NCBI GenBank assembly: GCA_902774035.1
Contig: CACYHA010000006.1
Coordinates: 1 to 64,000 of the forward strand
DNA: 64,000 nt
DNA from: Oscillospiraceae bacterium
GTDB taxonomy: Bacteria > Bacillota > Clostridia > Oscillospirales > Acutalibacteraceae
Reading direction: 5' to 3'
Of this stretch, positions 7,428 to 16,001 are shown piece after piece. Each line of letters opens with the position of its first letter. Within the stretch, counting starts at the first letter, position 1. The notes beneath the pieces were generated by a model. That model saw nothing but the letters and a program-made list of their open reading frames with translations, had not been told where the DNA came from and did no database searches. A program made the translations under genes and the position numbers.

Positions 7428-7745
7428 TCAGGATTTGAACAGCGGGATGAGAGAGTAGTACAGCGGGATCAGCAAAAAGATCAGCCAGCCGGGATGCCAG
7501 AGGTTCAAAAAGAAGCCCATGCACAGATACAGCACGATCACGATCGAGGGGAAGGGAAAATAGCGCAGAATCGTTTTTGTGCTGCCGCCGCCCTTGTGGT
7601 CCAGAAAGGCGACGACGCTGTAATAGGCCGGGATCAGCAGAAATATCATCCACGTGGGGTGCCAGATATGGCACAGTACGCCGATGAAAATGTAGATCAC
7701 GGCGAGCAGCAGGGGAAAGGGGAATTTTTTGAGAAAGTCAGCCAT
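7428..7745 (-). CDS. Small membrane protein with an internal duplication
   Basis: 105 residues from ATG 7745, preferred over the upstream start at 7787 because AGAGAGGA precedes it. The protein is two tandem units of about 50 residues. Each begins FPFP, has two hydrophobic helices, and carries a near-identical WHP[TG]W-IFLLIP-YYS segment. This gives four predicted membrane helices with both WHPxW loops on the same side. A short gap, and the glycosidase start only 12 bases after its stop, place it in one operon. No function is known to me; WHPxW plus IPLYYS resembles small membrane domains found attached to regulators in Clostridia. Confidence 0.65.
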   Translation of the reverse strand: MADFLKKFPFPLLLAVIYIFIGVLCHIWHPTWMIFLLIPAYYSVVAFLDHKGGGSTKTILRYFPFPSIVIVLYLCMGFFLNLWHPGWLIFLLIPLYYSLIPLFKS

Positions 7746-7774
7746 AAATATATCCTCTCTTTCAATACAGCCTT

Positions 7775-8325
7775 TCATTCGTGCCATGCGCGCACGCCTT
7801 CAGTTGCTGATAAATCATAGATGGTTTCCCACACTTGAACGGTCATAATATAGAGCCGTCGAATTTTGTTGACTTCTTTCTGGTTGAAATTATTCACGTT
7901 TTCATAGACAATGTGTATAGAGTATTCTTTTCCCGTGTCAGTCGTGATGTAGTATTGCGTATCGTCTTGGTGGATCACACGTTTGTCATCCATTCGTTCT
8001 TGATAACAAACCCAGGAATACACCATCGAAATTGATGTAATATTACCGTCAATTGTTTTATAAAACTTTTTCAGCTGACTGTCTAATTTCTTTGTGTTCT
8101 CTTTGATGTTATCGCACAGGAGCGCTTTCAATTCCGGAATATCTTTCGCTTTGATTACTTCCATGATTGCGGGAGAATACCGCTCTGCTGTATTGTGATA
8201 TTCCTGATAGGAAGCAATCACATCGAGATTCGACGGAAACAATACAATTAAAACCGAAAAGAGCACAAGCATGATTTTTCCGGTTACTTTTTTCTAAGAA
8301 TGAAAAGCGGACTGTTATAAATCAT
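7775..8325 (-). pseudogene. DUF5104-like exported protein, frameshifted near its start
   Basis: The main frame (ending at 7775) reads as an exported protein of about 165 residues: a hydrophobic N-terminus, then DIPELKALLCDNIKEN and LKKFYKTIDGNITS, which resemble DUF5104 proteins. In-frame ATG 8272 has no ribosome-binding site. Upstream, ATG 8325 has a perfect AAAGGAG and encodes MIYNSPLFILRKK before a stop. One extra A in the A6 tract (T6 at 8288-8293 on the plus strand) would join the two frames into one signal-peptide-bearing protein. So this is a fresh frameshift, a slippage-controlled gene or a sequencing error. The gene is more AT-rich than its neighbours. Confidence 0.55.
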
Positions 8326-8407
8326 AAAAGAACTCCTTTACCTCGATTGATTTCGATTTCTGCATTTTTTACACAATGGGAAAAAGAGAGTGCACGGTTT
8401 TCTTTTG

Positions 8408-8437
8408 CTTACTTTTCTTTCCAAAAAGAAAAGTAAG
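8408..8437 (-). terminator. Hairpin after glyQS
   Basis: A 13-bp perfect inverted repeat (CTTACTTTTCTTT / AAAGAAAAGTAAG) with loop CCAA lies directly after the glyQS stop. It lacks a clean T run on the minus strand, so it may end transcription weakly or protect the 3' end. Confidence 0.5.
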
Positions 8438-9817
8438 TTAGAACTCCAGTTTGCTGTCGATATAGCTGACAAGGTCGGCGATGGGCATGCGGACCTGGTC
8501 CATGGTATCGCGGTCGCGCACGGTGACGCAGCCGTCCTCCACGGAATCAAAGTCGTAAGTGATGCAGAACGGCGTGCCGATCTCATCCTGCCGGCGGTAG
8601 CGCTTGCCGATGGAGCCGGCATCGTCGTAATCGACATTGAACTTCTTCTGCAGCGCATGATAGACCTCGATCGCCTGGTCGTTCAGCTTTTTGGAAAGCG
8701 GCAGAACGGCGGCCTTGAACGGGGCGAGCGCCGGATGGAAGTGCAGCACGACGCGGGTGTCGTTCTTTTCGGCGTCCACGACCTCTTCGTCATAGGCTTC
8801 CACGAGAAAGGCCAGCGCCACACGGTCGGCGCCGAGGGACGGCTCGATGACATAGGGCAGATATTTTTCGTTGGTGACGGGGTCGAAATACTCCAGACTC
8901 TTGCCGCTGGTGGTCTGGTGGGCGGTGAGGTCAAAGTCGGTGCGGCTGGCAACGCCCCAGAGCTCACCCCAGCCGAAGGGGAACTTGTATTCGAAGTCGG
9001 TCGTCGCGTTGGAATAGTGGGAAAGCTCCTTCTGCTCGTGGTCGCGCAGCTTGAGGTTCTCTTCACTCATGCCCAGCGAGAGCAAAAACTGCTTGCAGTA
9101 GTCTTTCCAATAGGCGAACCATTCCAGCTCGGTGCCGGGCTTGCAGAAGAATTCCAGCTCCATCTGCTCGAATTCGCGGATGCGGAAGATGAAGTTGCCC
9201 GGGGTGATCTCGTTGCGGAAGGATTTGCCGATCTGACACACGCCGAAGGGAACCTTGCGGCGGGTCGTGCGCTGGATGTTGAGGAAGTTGACAAAAATGC
9301 CCTGGGCGGTCTCGGGCCGCAGATACAGTTCGCTCTTCGCGTCCTCCGTGACGCCCTGGAAGGTCTTGAACATCAGGTTGAACTTGCGGATGTCGGTGAA
9401 GTTGCAGGAGCCGCATTCGGGGCAGACGATGTTGTTGTCCTTGATGTATTGGCTCATCTGTTCAAACGACCAGCCGGCCGGGTTGACGCCGGTATCCTCG
9501 ATGAGCTTGTCGGCGCGGTGGCGGGTCTTGCAGTCCCTGCAGTCCATCAGCGGGTCGGAAAAGCCGCCCACATGGCCGGAGGCCACCCAGACCTGGGGAT
9601 TCATCAGAATCGCGGAATCGAGGCCGACGTTATAGGGGTTCTCCTGAACGAATTTTTTCCACCAGGCGCGCTTGACGTTGTTTTTGAACTCCACGCCGAG
9701 CGGGCCGTAGTCCCAGGAGTTGGAAAGGCCGCCGTAGATCTCGCTGCCGGGATAGACAAAGCCTCTGCCCTTGCAGAGCGTCACGATTTTTTCCATGGTT
9801 TTTTCGGTGTTGTTCAT
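8438..9817 (-). CDS. glyQS: Glycyl-tRNA synthetase, single-subunit class II
   Basis: 459 residues. Charges tRNA-Gly with glycine using ATP. Motif 2 is [17 protein letters not shown] (residues 200-216), and motif 3 lies near residue 355 ([14 protein letters not shown]). Zinc-binding cysteines appear in CRDCKTRH (93-100) and CPECGSC (132-138). The (alpha)2 type, not the alpha2-beta2 type, fits Firmicutes such as Bacillus relatives. A strong GGAGGG precedes ATG 9817. Unlike many synthetase genes in Firmicutes, the 80 bases of leader are too short for a T-box riboswitch. The gene has its own promoter at 9878-9906. Confidence 0.95.
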   Translation of the reverse strand: MNNTEKTMEKIVTLCKGRGFVYPGSEIYGGLSNSWDYGPLGVEFKNNVKRAWWKKFVQENPYNVGLDSAILMNPQVWVASGHVGGFSDPLMDCRDCKTRHRADKLIEDTGVNPAGWSFEQMSQYIKDNNIVCPECGSCNFTDIRKFNLMFKTFQGVTEDAKSELYLRPETAQGIFVNFLNIQRTTRRKVPFGVCQIGKSFRNEITPGNFIFRIREFEQMELEFFCKPGTELEWFAYWKDYCKQFLLSLGMSEENLKLRDHEQKELSHYSNATTDFEYKFPFGWGELWGVASRTDFDLTAHQTTSGKSLEYFDPVTNEKYLPYVIEPSLGADRVALAFLVEAYDEEVVDAEKNDTRVVLHFHPALAPFKAAVLPLSKKLNDQAIEVYHALQKKFNVDYDDAGSIGKRYRRQDEIGTPFCITYDFDSVEDGCVTVRDRDTMDQVRMPIADLVSYIDSKLEF

Positions 9818-9877
9818 AATACCCTCCTGTTTATGTATGCTGTGCGATCGTTTTCGCGAAAAGAATACTTTCTTTAT

Positions 9878-9906
9878 ATGATATATGAAAATGATGAAAT
9901 AGTCAA
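9878..9906 (-). promoter_or_regulatory. glyQS promoter
   Basis: On the minus strand, TTGACT (9901-9906), 17 bases and TATCAT (9878-9883). It gives a leader of about 55 bases. Confidence 0.65.
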
Positions 9907-10034
9907 GAAACAGCGCCGCAAAAAAATGAAATTTCTTCCATGACTTGAATTTTTTTTTTAAGTGTGTTAAAGTAATGATGAATATTATAACATTGACAGA
10001 ATGTTGAAACCCGATTCGGAAAGGAAGATTTCAA

Positions 10035-12017
10035 ATGAAACGAACCACCCGACTGCTTGCGCTGGTGCTTGCGCTGCTGATGCTGGCAACGAGCCTGCCT
10101 TTTGCGTTTGCCGAAGAACCGGCCGCGGAACCCGCCGCCGAAACGGCGGTGACGGCCGAGGACGCAAAGGAGGAACCGGCGAAAGAGGAGCCGACCGCCC
10201 AGGAGCCCGCCAAGGAAGAGCCTTCCAAGGAGGAACCCGCCAAGGAAGAGCCTGCCAAAGAAGAACCCGCAAAAGAGGAACCGACCGCGCAGGAAACCGC
10301 CGGGGAAGAGCCTGCGGCCCAGGAGCCGGAAACGGAACCTGCAACGGAACCGGTGACCCAGCCCGTTTTGCCCACAGCGCAGAGCGGCGCCCTGGACGAG
10401 AACGCGGCCTGGACACTGAGCGAGGAGGGTCTGCTGACCGTTACCGGCACCGGCGAGCTCAGATCCTATAAAATGGAAAAGAACGTCCCCTGGGCAAAAT
10501 GGAAGGCGCAGATCAAAAACGCGGTCATCTCCAACGGCGTCACCGCCATCGGCGACAAGCTGTTCTATGAATGCACGAACCTCGAGACCGTGTCCCTGCC
10601 CGCGACGCTGAAAAAGATCGGCGGCTGGGCCTTCAACGGCTGTTCGTCTCTTCGGGAAGTCACTCTGCCCGAGGGTCTGACCGACATCGCGTGGTATGCC
10701 TTCTGCGACTGCAAAACCCTTAAAGAGATGATCTTCCCCAACAGTGTGAAGACCATCGGCGCCAGCGCGCTTTCCGGCTGCAACCACATCACCAACGTCA
10801 AGCTGCCTCTGGGTCTGGAGGTCGTGGAATACTATCTGTTCCGCTATTGCCACGGCCTGCGCGAGATCACGATTCCGAACACGGTCAAAGAGATCGGCGG
10901 CGGCGCGTTCAACAACTGCAGAAACCTGCAGGAGATCTCTCTGCCCCGCAGCGTGAGCGTGATCGGCGAATATGCGTTTTATGACGCGAATGACGACAAA
11001 ATGGCGCTCAAACGCGTTTCCGTCTATAACGGCGACTGCAAGATCCCCGAGGATCCCCGCTCCTTCCCGCAGCACACGGTTCTGCGCGGCTATGAGGGCT
11101 CCACGCTCGAGGCGTTTGCCAAGGCCAACGGACGCACCTTCGAATCCATGCCCAACATTCCGGAGCATGACCATGTCTGGGGCGAAGCGGAAGTGACGAC
11201 ACCGGCGACCTGCCTTGCGACCGGCGTGCGCACCTACACCTGCTCTGTCTGCGGCGAGACCAGAGAAGAGGAGATTCCCGTCACCGAGCACAACCCCGTC
11301 ACCGTGCCCGGTGTGCCCGCCACCTGCAAATCCACCGGTCTGACCGAGAGCGTGAGCTGCAGCATCTGCGGCCAGGTGTTCACCGCGCCGGCGATTTTGC
11401 CGAAGACCGGCCACAACTGGCAGGAAAAGGTCACCCCGGCGAAGATCGGCAAAAACGGCAAGCTCAGCCTGACCTGCACGGTCTGCAAGGCCACAAAGAC
11501 CGAGACCGTTGCCAAGATCAACACCGTCAAGCTTTCCGATACCGCGCCGGTCTATGACGGCACGGCCAAAAAGCCGACGGTCACCGTCAAGGACTCCAAC
11601 AACGACAAGCTCAAGAAAGACCGGGATTACACCCTGAAATACAGCAAGGGCCGCAAGAACGTCGGCGCCTACACCGTCACGGTGACGTTCATCGGCCACT
11701 ACGCCGGCACAAAGACGCTGAAGTTCAAGATCGTGCCCGAGAGAGTGACGAACCTGAAGGCCAAGCCCCTTTCCGGCCGCAAGTTTTCTCTGACCTGGAA
11801 CAAGGCCGCCGGCGCAAAGAAATATGTCGTCTACTATGCCACCAGCAAGAACGGTACCTACAACAAGATCGGCACCTTCTCCAAGAATTCGCTGATTACC
11901 ACGAACTACACCGCCGGCCGCACCTATTACTTCAAGGTCCGCGCGGTGACGACCGTGGACGGCACGAACTACTTCGGGGCCTACTCGCTGATCAAACACG
12001 GAAAAGCAAAGAGATAA
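10035..12017 (+). CDS. Secreted BspA-type leucine-rich-repeat surface protein
   Basis: 660 residues. A signal peptide (1-26, cleavage after AFA) is followed by an acidic spacer (27-110) built from repeats of PAKEE and PTAQE. Next come BspA-type leucine-rich repeats (about 160-340, with units such as LEVVEYYLFRYCHGLREITIP), a region of three CxxC-bearing repeats (CSVCGE, CSICGQ, CTVCKA; about 380-490), a YDG-type beta domain (about 505-570) and a C-terminal Fn3 domain (about 572-657). No sortase motif or membrane anchor is visible, so it is secreted or held by wall contacts. Proteins like this bind host surfaces or other cells. Start: ATG 10035 behind GGAAGG. It is a single-gene unit with a poorly defined promoter. 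Confidence 0.85.
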   Translation: MKRTTRLLALVLALLMLATSLPFAFAEEPAAEPAAETAVTAEDAKEEPAKEEPTAQEPAKEEPSKEEPAKEEPAKEEPAKEEPTAQETAGEEPAAQEPETEPATEPVTQPVLPTAQSGALDENAAWTLSEEGLLTVTGTGELRSYKMEKNVPWAKWKAQIKNAVISNGVTAIGDKLFYECTNLETVSLPATLKKIGGWAFNGCSSLREVTLPEGLTDIAWYAFCDCKTLKEMIFPNSVKTIGASALSGCNHITNVKLPLGLEVVEYYLFRYCHGLREITIPNTVKEIGGGAFNNCRNLQEISLPRSVSVIGEYAFYDANDDKMALKRVSVYNGDCKIPEDPRSFPQHTVLRGYEGSTLEAFAKANGRTFESMPNIPEHDHVWGEAEVTTPATCLATGVRTYTCSVCGETREEEIPVTEHNPVTVPGVPATCKSTGLTESVSCSICGQVFTAPAILPKTGHNWQEKVTPAKIGKNGKLSLTCTVCKATKTETVAKINTVKLSDTAPVYDGTAKKPTVTVKDSNNDKLKKDRDYTLKYSKGRKNVGAYTVTVTFIGHYAGTKTLKFKIVPERVTNLKAKPLSGRKFSLTWNKAAGAKKYVVYYATSKNGTYNKIGTFSKNSLITTNYTAGRTYYFKVRAVTTVDGTNYFGAYSLIKHGKAKR

Positions 12018-12050
12018 CATAGATTTGATTGTTTGAAAGGAGCTGTTTTC

Positions 12051-13265
12051 ATGCTAGTCAATCGTTCCGAAAATCTGCAGCCCGTCCATTCCGATATCCG
12101 CGGTCCGCTGTATCTCGAAAGCCAGCGCATGGGCAAAGAGGGCATCAAGGTTCTGCGCCTGAACACCGGCAACCCGGCCACCTTCGGCTTCGGTATGCCC
12201 GATTCCGTCAGAAACGCCCTGCTTGCCAATGTGGACAAGGCCGTTGCCTACTGCGACCTCAAGGGTATGCCCGCCGCGCGCGAGGCGATCTGCAATTACC
12301 ATAAATCCAAGGGCATTCAGGACATCACGCCCGACGACATCTACATCGGCAACGGCGTCAGCGAGCTGGTGCTCATGTGCCTGCTGGCTCTTTGCAACAA
12401 GGGCGACGAGATCCTCATGCCCTCGCCGAGCTACTCGCTGTGGTCGAATTCGACCTACATCGCCGGTGCGACCCCCGTGTTCTACACCTGCGATGAAAGC
12501 AACGACTGGTACCCCGACCTTGCGGACATCCGCAAAAAGGTAAGCCCGCGTACCCGCGCCATCGTCATTATCAACCCGAACAACCCCACCGGCGCGGTCT
12601 ATCCGAAGCAGGTGCTCGAGGACATCATTCAGGTCGCGCGGGAAAACGATCTCATCATCTTCTCCGACGAGATCTACGACCGTCTGGTCATGGACGGTGT
12701 GGAGCATTATTCCACCGCCGCCCTCGCCCCCGATCTGATGGTCATCACCACGAACGGCCTTTCCAAATCGCACATCATCTGCGGCTTCCGCTGCGGCTGG
12801 ATGTGCATCAGCGGCTACAAGGGCAAGGCCGACGACTACATCGAGGGCATCTTCCAGATGGCGGCCATGCGCCTTTGCTCCAACACGCTGACCCAGCTCG
12901 TGATCCCCGCGGCGCTGGAAGACAACGCCAGCACCCAGGCCATGCTCGTTCCCGGCGGCCGGCTCTATGAACAGCGCGAAGCCACCATGCGCGAGATCGC
13001 AAAGATCGACGGCCTGACCTGCGTCAAGAACCACGGCGCGTTCTATGTGTTCCCGAAGCTGGATGTGAAAAAGTTCAACATCACCAGCGACAAGAAGTTC
13101 GCCTTTGACTTCCTGCACGAAAAGCACATCTTCATCGTGCCCGGCTCCGGCTTTGACTGGCCGAACAACGACCACTTCCGCATCGTGATGCTGCCGGAAC
13201 CGACGGAGATGGCGAAGGCGATGCAGGATCTGGGCGATTTCCTCAGCCATTACAGGCAAGCCTGA
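12051..13265 (+). CDS. Class I/II aminotransferase, AlaA-like
   Basis: 404 residues, starting at ATG 12051 behind AAAGGAG (12036-12042). A PLP enzyme of fold type I: NPNNPTG (175-181) contacts the substrate, Asp206 and Tyr209 (SDEIYD) bind the PLP ring, and Lys239 in TTNGLSKSH forms the Schiff base, with Arg247 (GFRCGW) holding the phosphate. The spacing and the GFRCGWM segment match the alanine/glutamate-pyruvate aminotransferase group (AlaA), which links pyruvate and alanine. Substrate specificity is inferred. It stands alone between the LRR gene and rarA, and is followed by a long hairpin. Confidence 0.85.
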   Translation: MLVNRSENLQPVHSDIRGPLYLESQRMGKEGIKVLRLNTGNPATFGFGMPDSVRNALLANVDKAVAYCDLKGMPAAREAICNYHKSKGIQDITPDDIYIGNGVSELVLMCLLALCNKGDEILMPSPSYSLWSNSTYIAGATPVFYTCDESNDWYPDLADIRKKVSPRTRAIVIINPNNPTGAVYPKQVLEDIIQVARENDLIIFSDEIYDRLVMDGVEHYSTAALAPDLMVITTNGLSKSHIICGFRCGWMCISGYKGKADDYIEGIFQMAAMRLCSNTLTQLVIPAALEDNASTQAMLVPGGRLYEQREATMREIAKIDGLTCVKNHGAFYVFPKLDVKKFNITSDKKFAFDFLHEKHIFIVPGSGFDWPNNDHFRIVMLPEPTEMAKAMQDLGDFLSHYRQA

Positions 13266-13281
13266 TAAGCAGTCAGCAGTT

Positions 13282-13328
13282 AGAAATATGATCCCGCCGG
13301 ACATTTGTGTCGGCGGGATCATATTTCT
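13282..13328. terminator. Long inverted repeat after the aminotransferase gene
   Basis: An 18-bp perfect stem (AGAAATATGATCCCGCCG and its complement) with an 11-base loop. The flanking CAGTCAGCAGTTAG / CTGATTACTGATTGCTGAC extends it loosely. There is no T run. The flanks resemble the CTGAC-rich repeats at 17867-18034 and 55024-55062. Confidence 0.55.
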
Positions 13329-13360
13329 GATTACTGATTGCTGACACCTCAAATTTCCCC

Positions 13361-13389
13361 TTGCAAAACGCAAACAAATGTGCTATACT
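13361..13389 (+). promoter_or_regulatory. rarA promoter
   Basis: TTGCAA, 17 bases, TATACT (13384-13389), ending 32 bases before ATG 13422. Confidence 0.7.
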
Positions 13390-13421
13390 ATGTACATCAA
13401 TCACAGAAAGGCCGTGAACGC

Positions 13422-14687
13422 ATGAAAGCGCCGCTGGCGGAAAGACTCAGACCCAAAACGATCGACGACATGGTGGGGCAGCGGCATTTGCTGGCCCCCG
13501 GCATGGCGCTGCGCGCCATCATCGAATCCGGCGAGCTGCCGAACCTCGTGTTCTACGGTCCCTCCGGTGTGGGCAAAACCACCCTTGCGGCTATCATTGC
13601 GGCCAAAACCAGCCGCAAATTCCACAAGCTCAACGGCACCACGGCCTCCACCGCCGACATCAAGGCCATCGTCGCCGAGCTGGACACCTTTGCCGCCCCG
13701 AACGGCGTTCTGCTCTATCTCGATGAGATCCAGTACTTCAACAAAAAACAGCAGCAGACGCTGCTGGACTTCATCGAGCGCGGCGAGATCACCCTGATCG
13801 CTTCCACAACGGAAAACCCCTATTTCTATATCCACAACGCCATCCTCAGCCGCTCGACGGTCTTTGAGTTCAAGAGCGTCACGGCGGAGGAGATCGTCCC
13901 TGCCGTGGAGCGGGCGTTTCGTTTTCTGGAGACCGAGCGCGGCGTGACGGTCCGCGCGGATGAGACCGCCGTGCGCCACATCGCGTTTTCCTGCGGCGGC
14001 GACGTGCGCAAGGCGATGAACGCCTGCGAGCTGTGCGTGCTTTCCACCCCGGCCGAAGACGGCGTGATCACCGTTACCGCAGAAAAAGCGAAGGAGCTCA
14101 CCCAAAAGAGCAGCATGAAATATGACAAGGACGGCGACGAGCACTACGACATCCTCTCCGCCTTCCAGAAGTCCATGCGCGGCTCCGACCCGAATGCCGC
14201 CCTGCATTACCTTGCCCGTCTGCTGGAGGCCGACGATCTGCCGTCGGCCATGCGCAGATTGATGGTCTGCGCCTGCGAGGACGTAGGACTTGCCTACCCG
14301 ATGATCATCCCGATCGTGAAGGCGGCCTGCGACGCGGCGCTGATGGTCGGCCTGCCCGAAGCGCGGATCCCGCTGGCGGACGCCGTTGTGCTGGTCTGCA
14401 ACAGCCCGAAATCCAACAGCGCCTACCTCGCCTATGACGCGGCGGCGGCCGATCTGCGAAAGGGCAGGAGCGGCCCGATCCCCCGGCAGCTCCAGAACAA
14501 GCATTATGACGGCGAGGACAATGCCAACAAGGGGCAGTTTTATCTTTATCCCCACGATTTCCCGAACCACTACACGCCCCAGCAGTATCTTCCCGACGCG
14601 CTGAAAGACACGGTCTACTATGTCCCGCAGGAAAACAAGACCGAGCAGGCCGCCAAGGCGTATTGGGATGCCGTCAAGGGCGGGTGA
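13422..14687 (+). CDS. rarA: Replication-associated recombination protein A (AAA+ ATPase)
   Basis: 421 residues from ATG 13422, with AGAAAGG upstream. The clamp-loader-type ATPase (RarA/MgsA) acts at stalled replication forks. Walker A GPSGVGKTT (46-54), Walker B LLYLDEIQ (97-104), sensor 1 IASTTENP, an arginine-finger region (ILSRSTVFEF) and the C-terminal tetramerisation domain with GPIPRQLQNKHYDGE and the FYLYPHDFPNHY block typical of RarA are all present. Length is normal. It is transcribed alone from the TTGCAA/TATACT promoter. Confidence 0.93.
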   Translation: MKAPLAERLRPKTIDDMVGQRHLLAPGMALRAIIESGELPNLVFYGPSGVGKTTLAAIIAAKTSRKFHKLNGTTASTADIKAIVAELDTFAAPNGVLLYLDEIQYFNKKQQQTLLDFIERGEITLIASTTENPYFYIHNAILSRSTVFEFKSVTAEEIVPAVERAFRFLETERGVTVRADETAVRHIAFSCGGDVRKAMNACELCVLSTPAEDGVITVTAEKAKELTQKSSMKYDKDGDEHYDILSAFQKSMRGSDPNAALHYLARLLEADDLPSAMRRLMVCACEDVGLAYPMIIPIVKAACDAALMVGLPEARIPLADAVVLVCNSPKSNSAYLAYDAAAADLRKGRSGPIPRQLQNKHYDGEDNANKGQFYLYPHDFPNHYTPQQYLPDALKDTVYYVPQENKTEQAAKAYWDAVKGG

Positions 14688-14719
14688 CGCCGCTGTTTGA
14701 CAGCGGCCGAAGGTTAACC

Positions 14720-14747
14720 TTGACTTTTTTGAAAAACGTGCTATGAT
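14720..14747 (+). promoter_or_regulatory. Promoter of the dfx-rbr operon
   Basis: TTGACT, 16 bases, TATGAT (14742-14747), 30 bases before ATG 14778. No clear PerR-like palindrome is visible. Confidence 0.7.
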
Positions 14748-14777
14748 AAAACCAACATCAACAAAGGAGGAATTCTT

Positions 14778-15152
14778 ATGAAATTCTATCGCTGTTCCCA
14801 TTGCGGCAACATCATCGCTTTCCTTGAAAACAAAGGCGTGCCCGTGATGTGCTGCGGCCGGAAAATGGAAGAGATCATCCCCGGTTCCGTGGATGCCTCC
14901 GCGGAAAAGCATGTGCCCGTGATCGTTTCGGACGGCGACACCGTGACCGTCAGCGTCGGTTCCGCCGCCCACCCGATGATCGAAGTGCACCACATCGCGT
15001 GGATCGTGCTCGAGACCGAGAACGGCTTCCAGAAGAAAGCCCTTGATCCCACGGGCGAGCCAAAGGCGGTCTTTGCTCTGGCCGACGAAAAAGCCGTTGC
15101 CGCATACGCTTACTGCAATCTGCACGGCCTGTGGAAACAGGACGCGGAATAA
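14778..15152 (+). CDS. dfx: Desulfoferrodoxin (superoxide reductase)
   Basis: 124 residues. Reduces superoxide to hydrogen peroxide without making oxygen, a defence of strict anaerobes. The N-terminal desulforedoxin centre has Cys6, Cys9, Cys25 and Cys26. The catalytic iron site has His45, His65, His71, Cys113 and His116, all present, with Lys44 preceding His45 as in active enzymes. It is a two-centre (class I) enzyme. Start: ATG 14778 behind AAAGGAGGA. Rubrerythrin follows 24 bases later, so superoxide and then peroxide can be detoxified by products of one transcript. Confidence 0.95.
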   Translation: MKFYRCSHCGNIIAFLENKGVPVMCCGRKMEEIIPGSVDASAEKHVPVIVSDGDTVTVSVGSAAHPMIEVHHIAWIVLETENGFQKKALDPTGEPKAVFALADEKAVAAYAYCNLHGLWKQDAE

Positions 15153-15176
15153 TCTGTCAATCAGGAGGATCTACCG

Positions 15177-15716
15177 ATGGCAAACAAATACGCAGGCACA
15201 AAAACCGAACAGAATCTCCGGGCCGCCTTTGCGGGCGAAAGCCAGGCGAGAAACAAGTACACCTATTTTGCATCCGTTGCGAAAAAGGAAGGCTATGAGC
15301 AGATCTCGGCGATCTTTTTGAAGACCGCCGACAACGAAAAAGAGCACGCGAAGCTCTGGTTCAAGGAGCTGGAGGAGCTCGGCGCCACGGCGGACAATCT
15401 GCTTGCCGCTGCCGAGGGCGAAAACTTTGAATGGACCGATATGTATGAGGGCTTTGCAAAGACCGCCGAGGAAGAAGGCTTCCCGGAGCTTGCAAAACGC
15501 TTCCGCATGGTCGGCGAGATCGAACGGATGCACGAGGAGCGCTACCGCGCCCTGCTGAAGAATGTCGAGACCGCCGCTGTGTTCGAAAAGAGCGAGGTCA
15601 AGGTCTGGGAGTGCCGCAACTGCGGCCACATCGTGGTCGGCACGAAGGCGCCTCTGATCTGCCCAGTCTGTGCGCATCCGCAGGCATATTTCGAAGTCCA
15701 CGAAGAAAATTTCTAA
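15177..15716 (+). CDS. rbr: Rubrerythrin
   Basis: 179 residues. A cytoplasmic NADH-linked peroxidase with a di-iron site in a ferritin-like four-helix bundle (residues 1-140; iron ligands in GESQARNKY and [10 protein letters not shown]) and a C-terminal rubredoxin-like Fe(Cys)4 domain (CRNCG and CPVCAHP). Length and domain order are standard. Start: ATG 15177 behind CAGGAGG. It is the second gene of the dfx operon and ends 16 bases before a strong terminator. Confidence 0.95.
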   Translation: MANKYAGTKTEQNLRAAFAGESQARNKYTYFASVAKKEGYEQISAIFLKTADNEKEHAKLWFKELEELGATADNLLAAAEGENFEWTDMYEGFAKTAEEEGFPELAKRFRMVGEIERMHEERYRALLKNVETAAVFEKSEVKVWECRNCGHIVVGTKAPLICPVCAHPQAYFEVHEENF

Positions 15717-15732
15717 GACAATTTTCTGCTAT

Positions 15733-15764
15733 GGTCGGTCACCGTTCGGTGACCGACCTCTTTT
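15733..15764 (+). terminator. dfx-rbr terminator
   Basis: GGTCGGTCAC / GTGACCGACC stem with a short loop and a T-rich tail. Confidence 0.85.
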
Positions 15765-15767
15765 ACT

Positions 15768-15915
15768 GCACACGGCCTTGCCGTGCGCAGTAAGCGGCGG
15801 CGGAACCGCGCGGCCCGGGCCGCGCGAAAACGAAGCGGGGCTTCGTTTTGAACCGTGCCCGGGGGCACGGTTCGTTCCGCCGCCGCCTGCTGCCGCGCAG
15901 CGAAGCTGCGCGGCA
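15768..15915 (+). repeat. Dispersed four-way-junction element, copy 1
   Basis: A leading hairpin (15768-15788, ACGGC/GCCGT) is followed by a closing helix GGCGGCGGAAC (15796-15806) / GTTCCGCCGCC (15874-15884). Three perfect hairpins fill the inside with no unpaired base at the junction: 15807-15826, 15827-15849 and 15850-15873. A further 15-bp hairpin (CTGCTGCCGCGCAGC and complement) follows at once. No ORF is credible. A second copy lies at 38466-38580 with the same closing helix and first arm but unrelated second and third arms. It sits in the gap between convergent rbr and the lipase-fusion gene. Confidence 0.7.
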
Positions 15916-15950
15916 GCAGAAAAGGATCGCTGCTTTTTCGACCGAAAGCG

Positions 15951-15983
15951 AAACCCCGCCGGAGCGCTTTCCGGCGGGGTTTT
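15951..15983 (-). terminator. Terminator of the HTH-lipase fusion gene
   Basis: ACCCCGCCGG / CCGGCGGGGT stem with T or A tails on both sides, placed 19 bases after the minus-strand stop. It could work in both directions. Confidence 0.75.
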
Positions 15984-16001
15984 CATGGCGCAGCAAATCG
16001 G

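Noticed and set aside
8390..9943. Long plus-strand frames opposite glyQS, the aminotransferase, rarA, acs and the megaenzyme
   Set aside because: All are antisense shadows of genes with intact catalytic motifs and good ribosome-binding sites; GC-rich codon use suppresses stops on the other strand.
9818..10034. T-box riboswitch before glyQS
   Set aside because: The promoter at 9878-9906 leaves a leader of only about 55 bases; no T-box sequence or antiterminator is visible.
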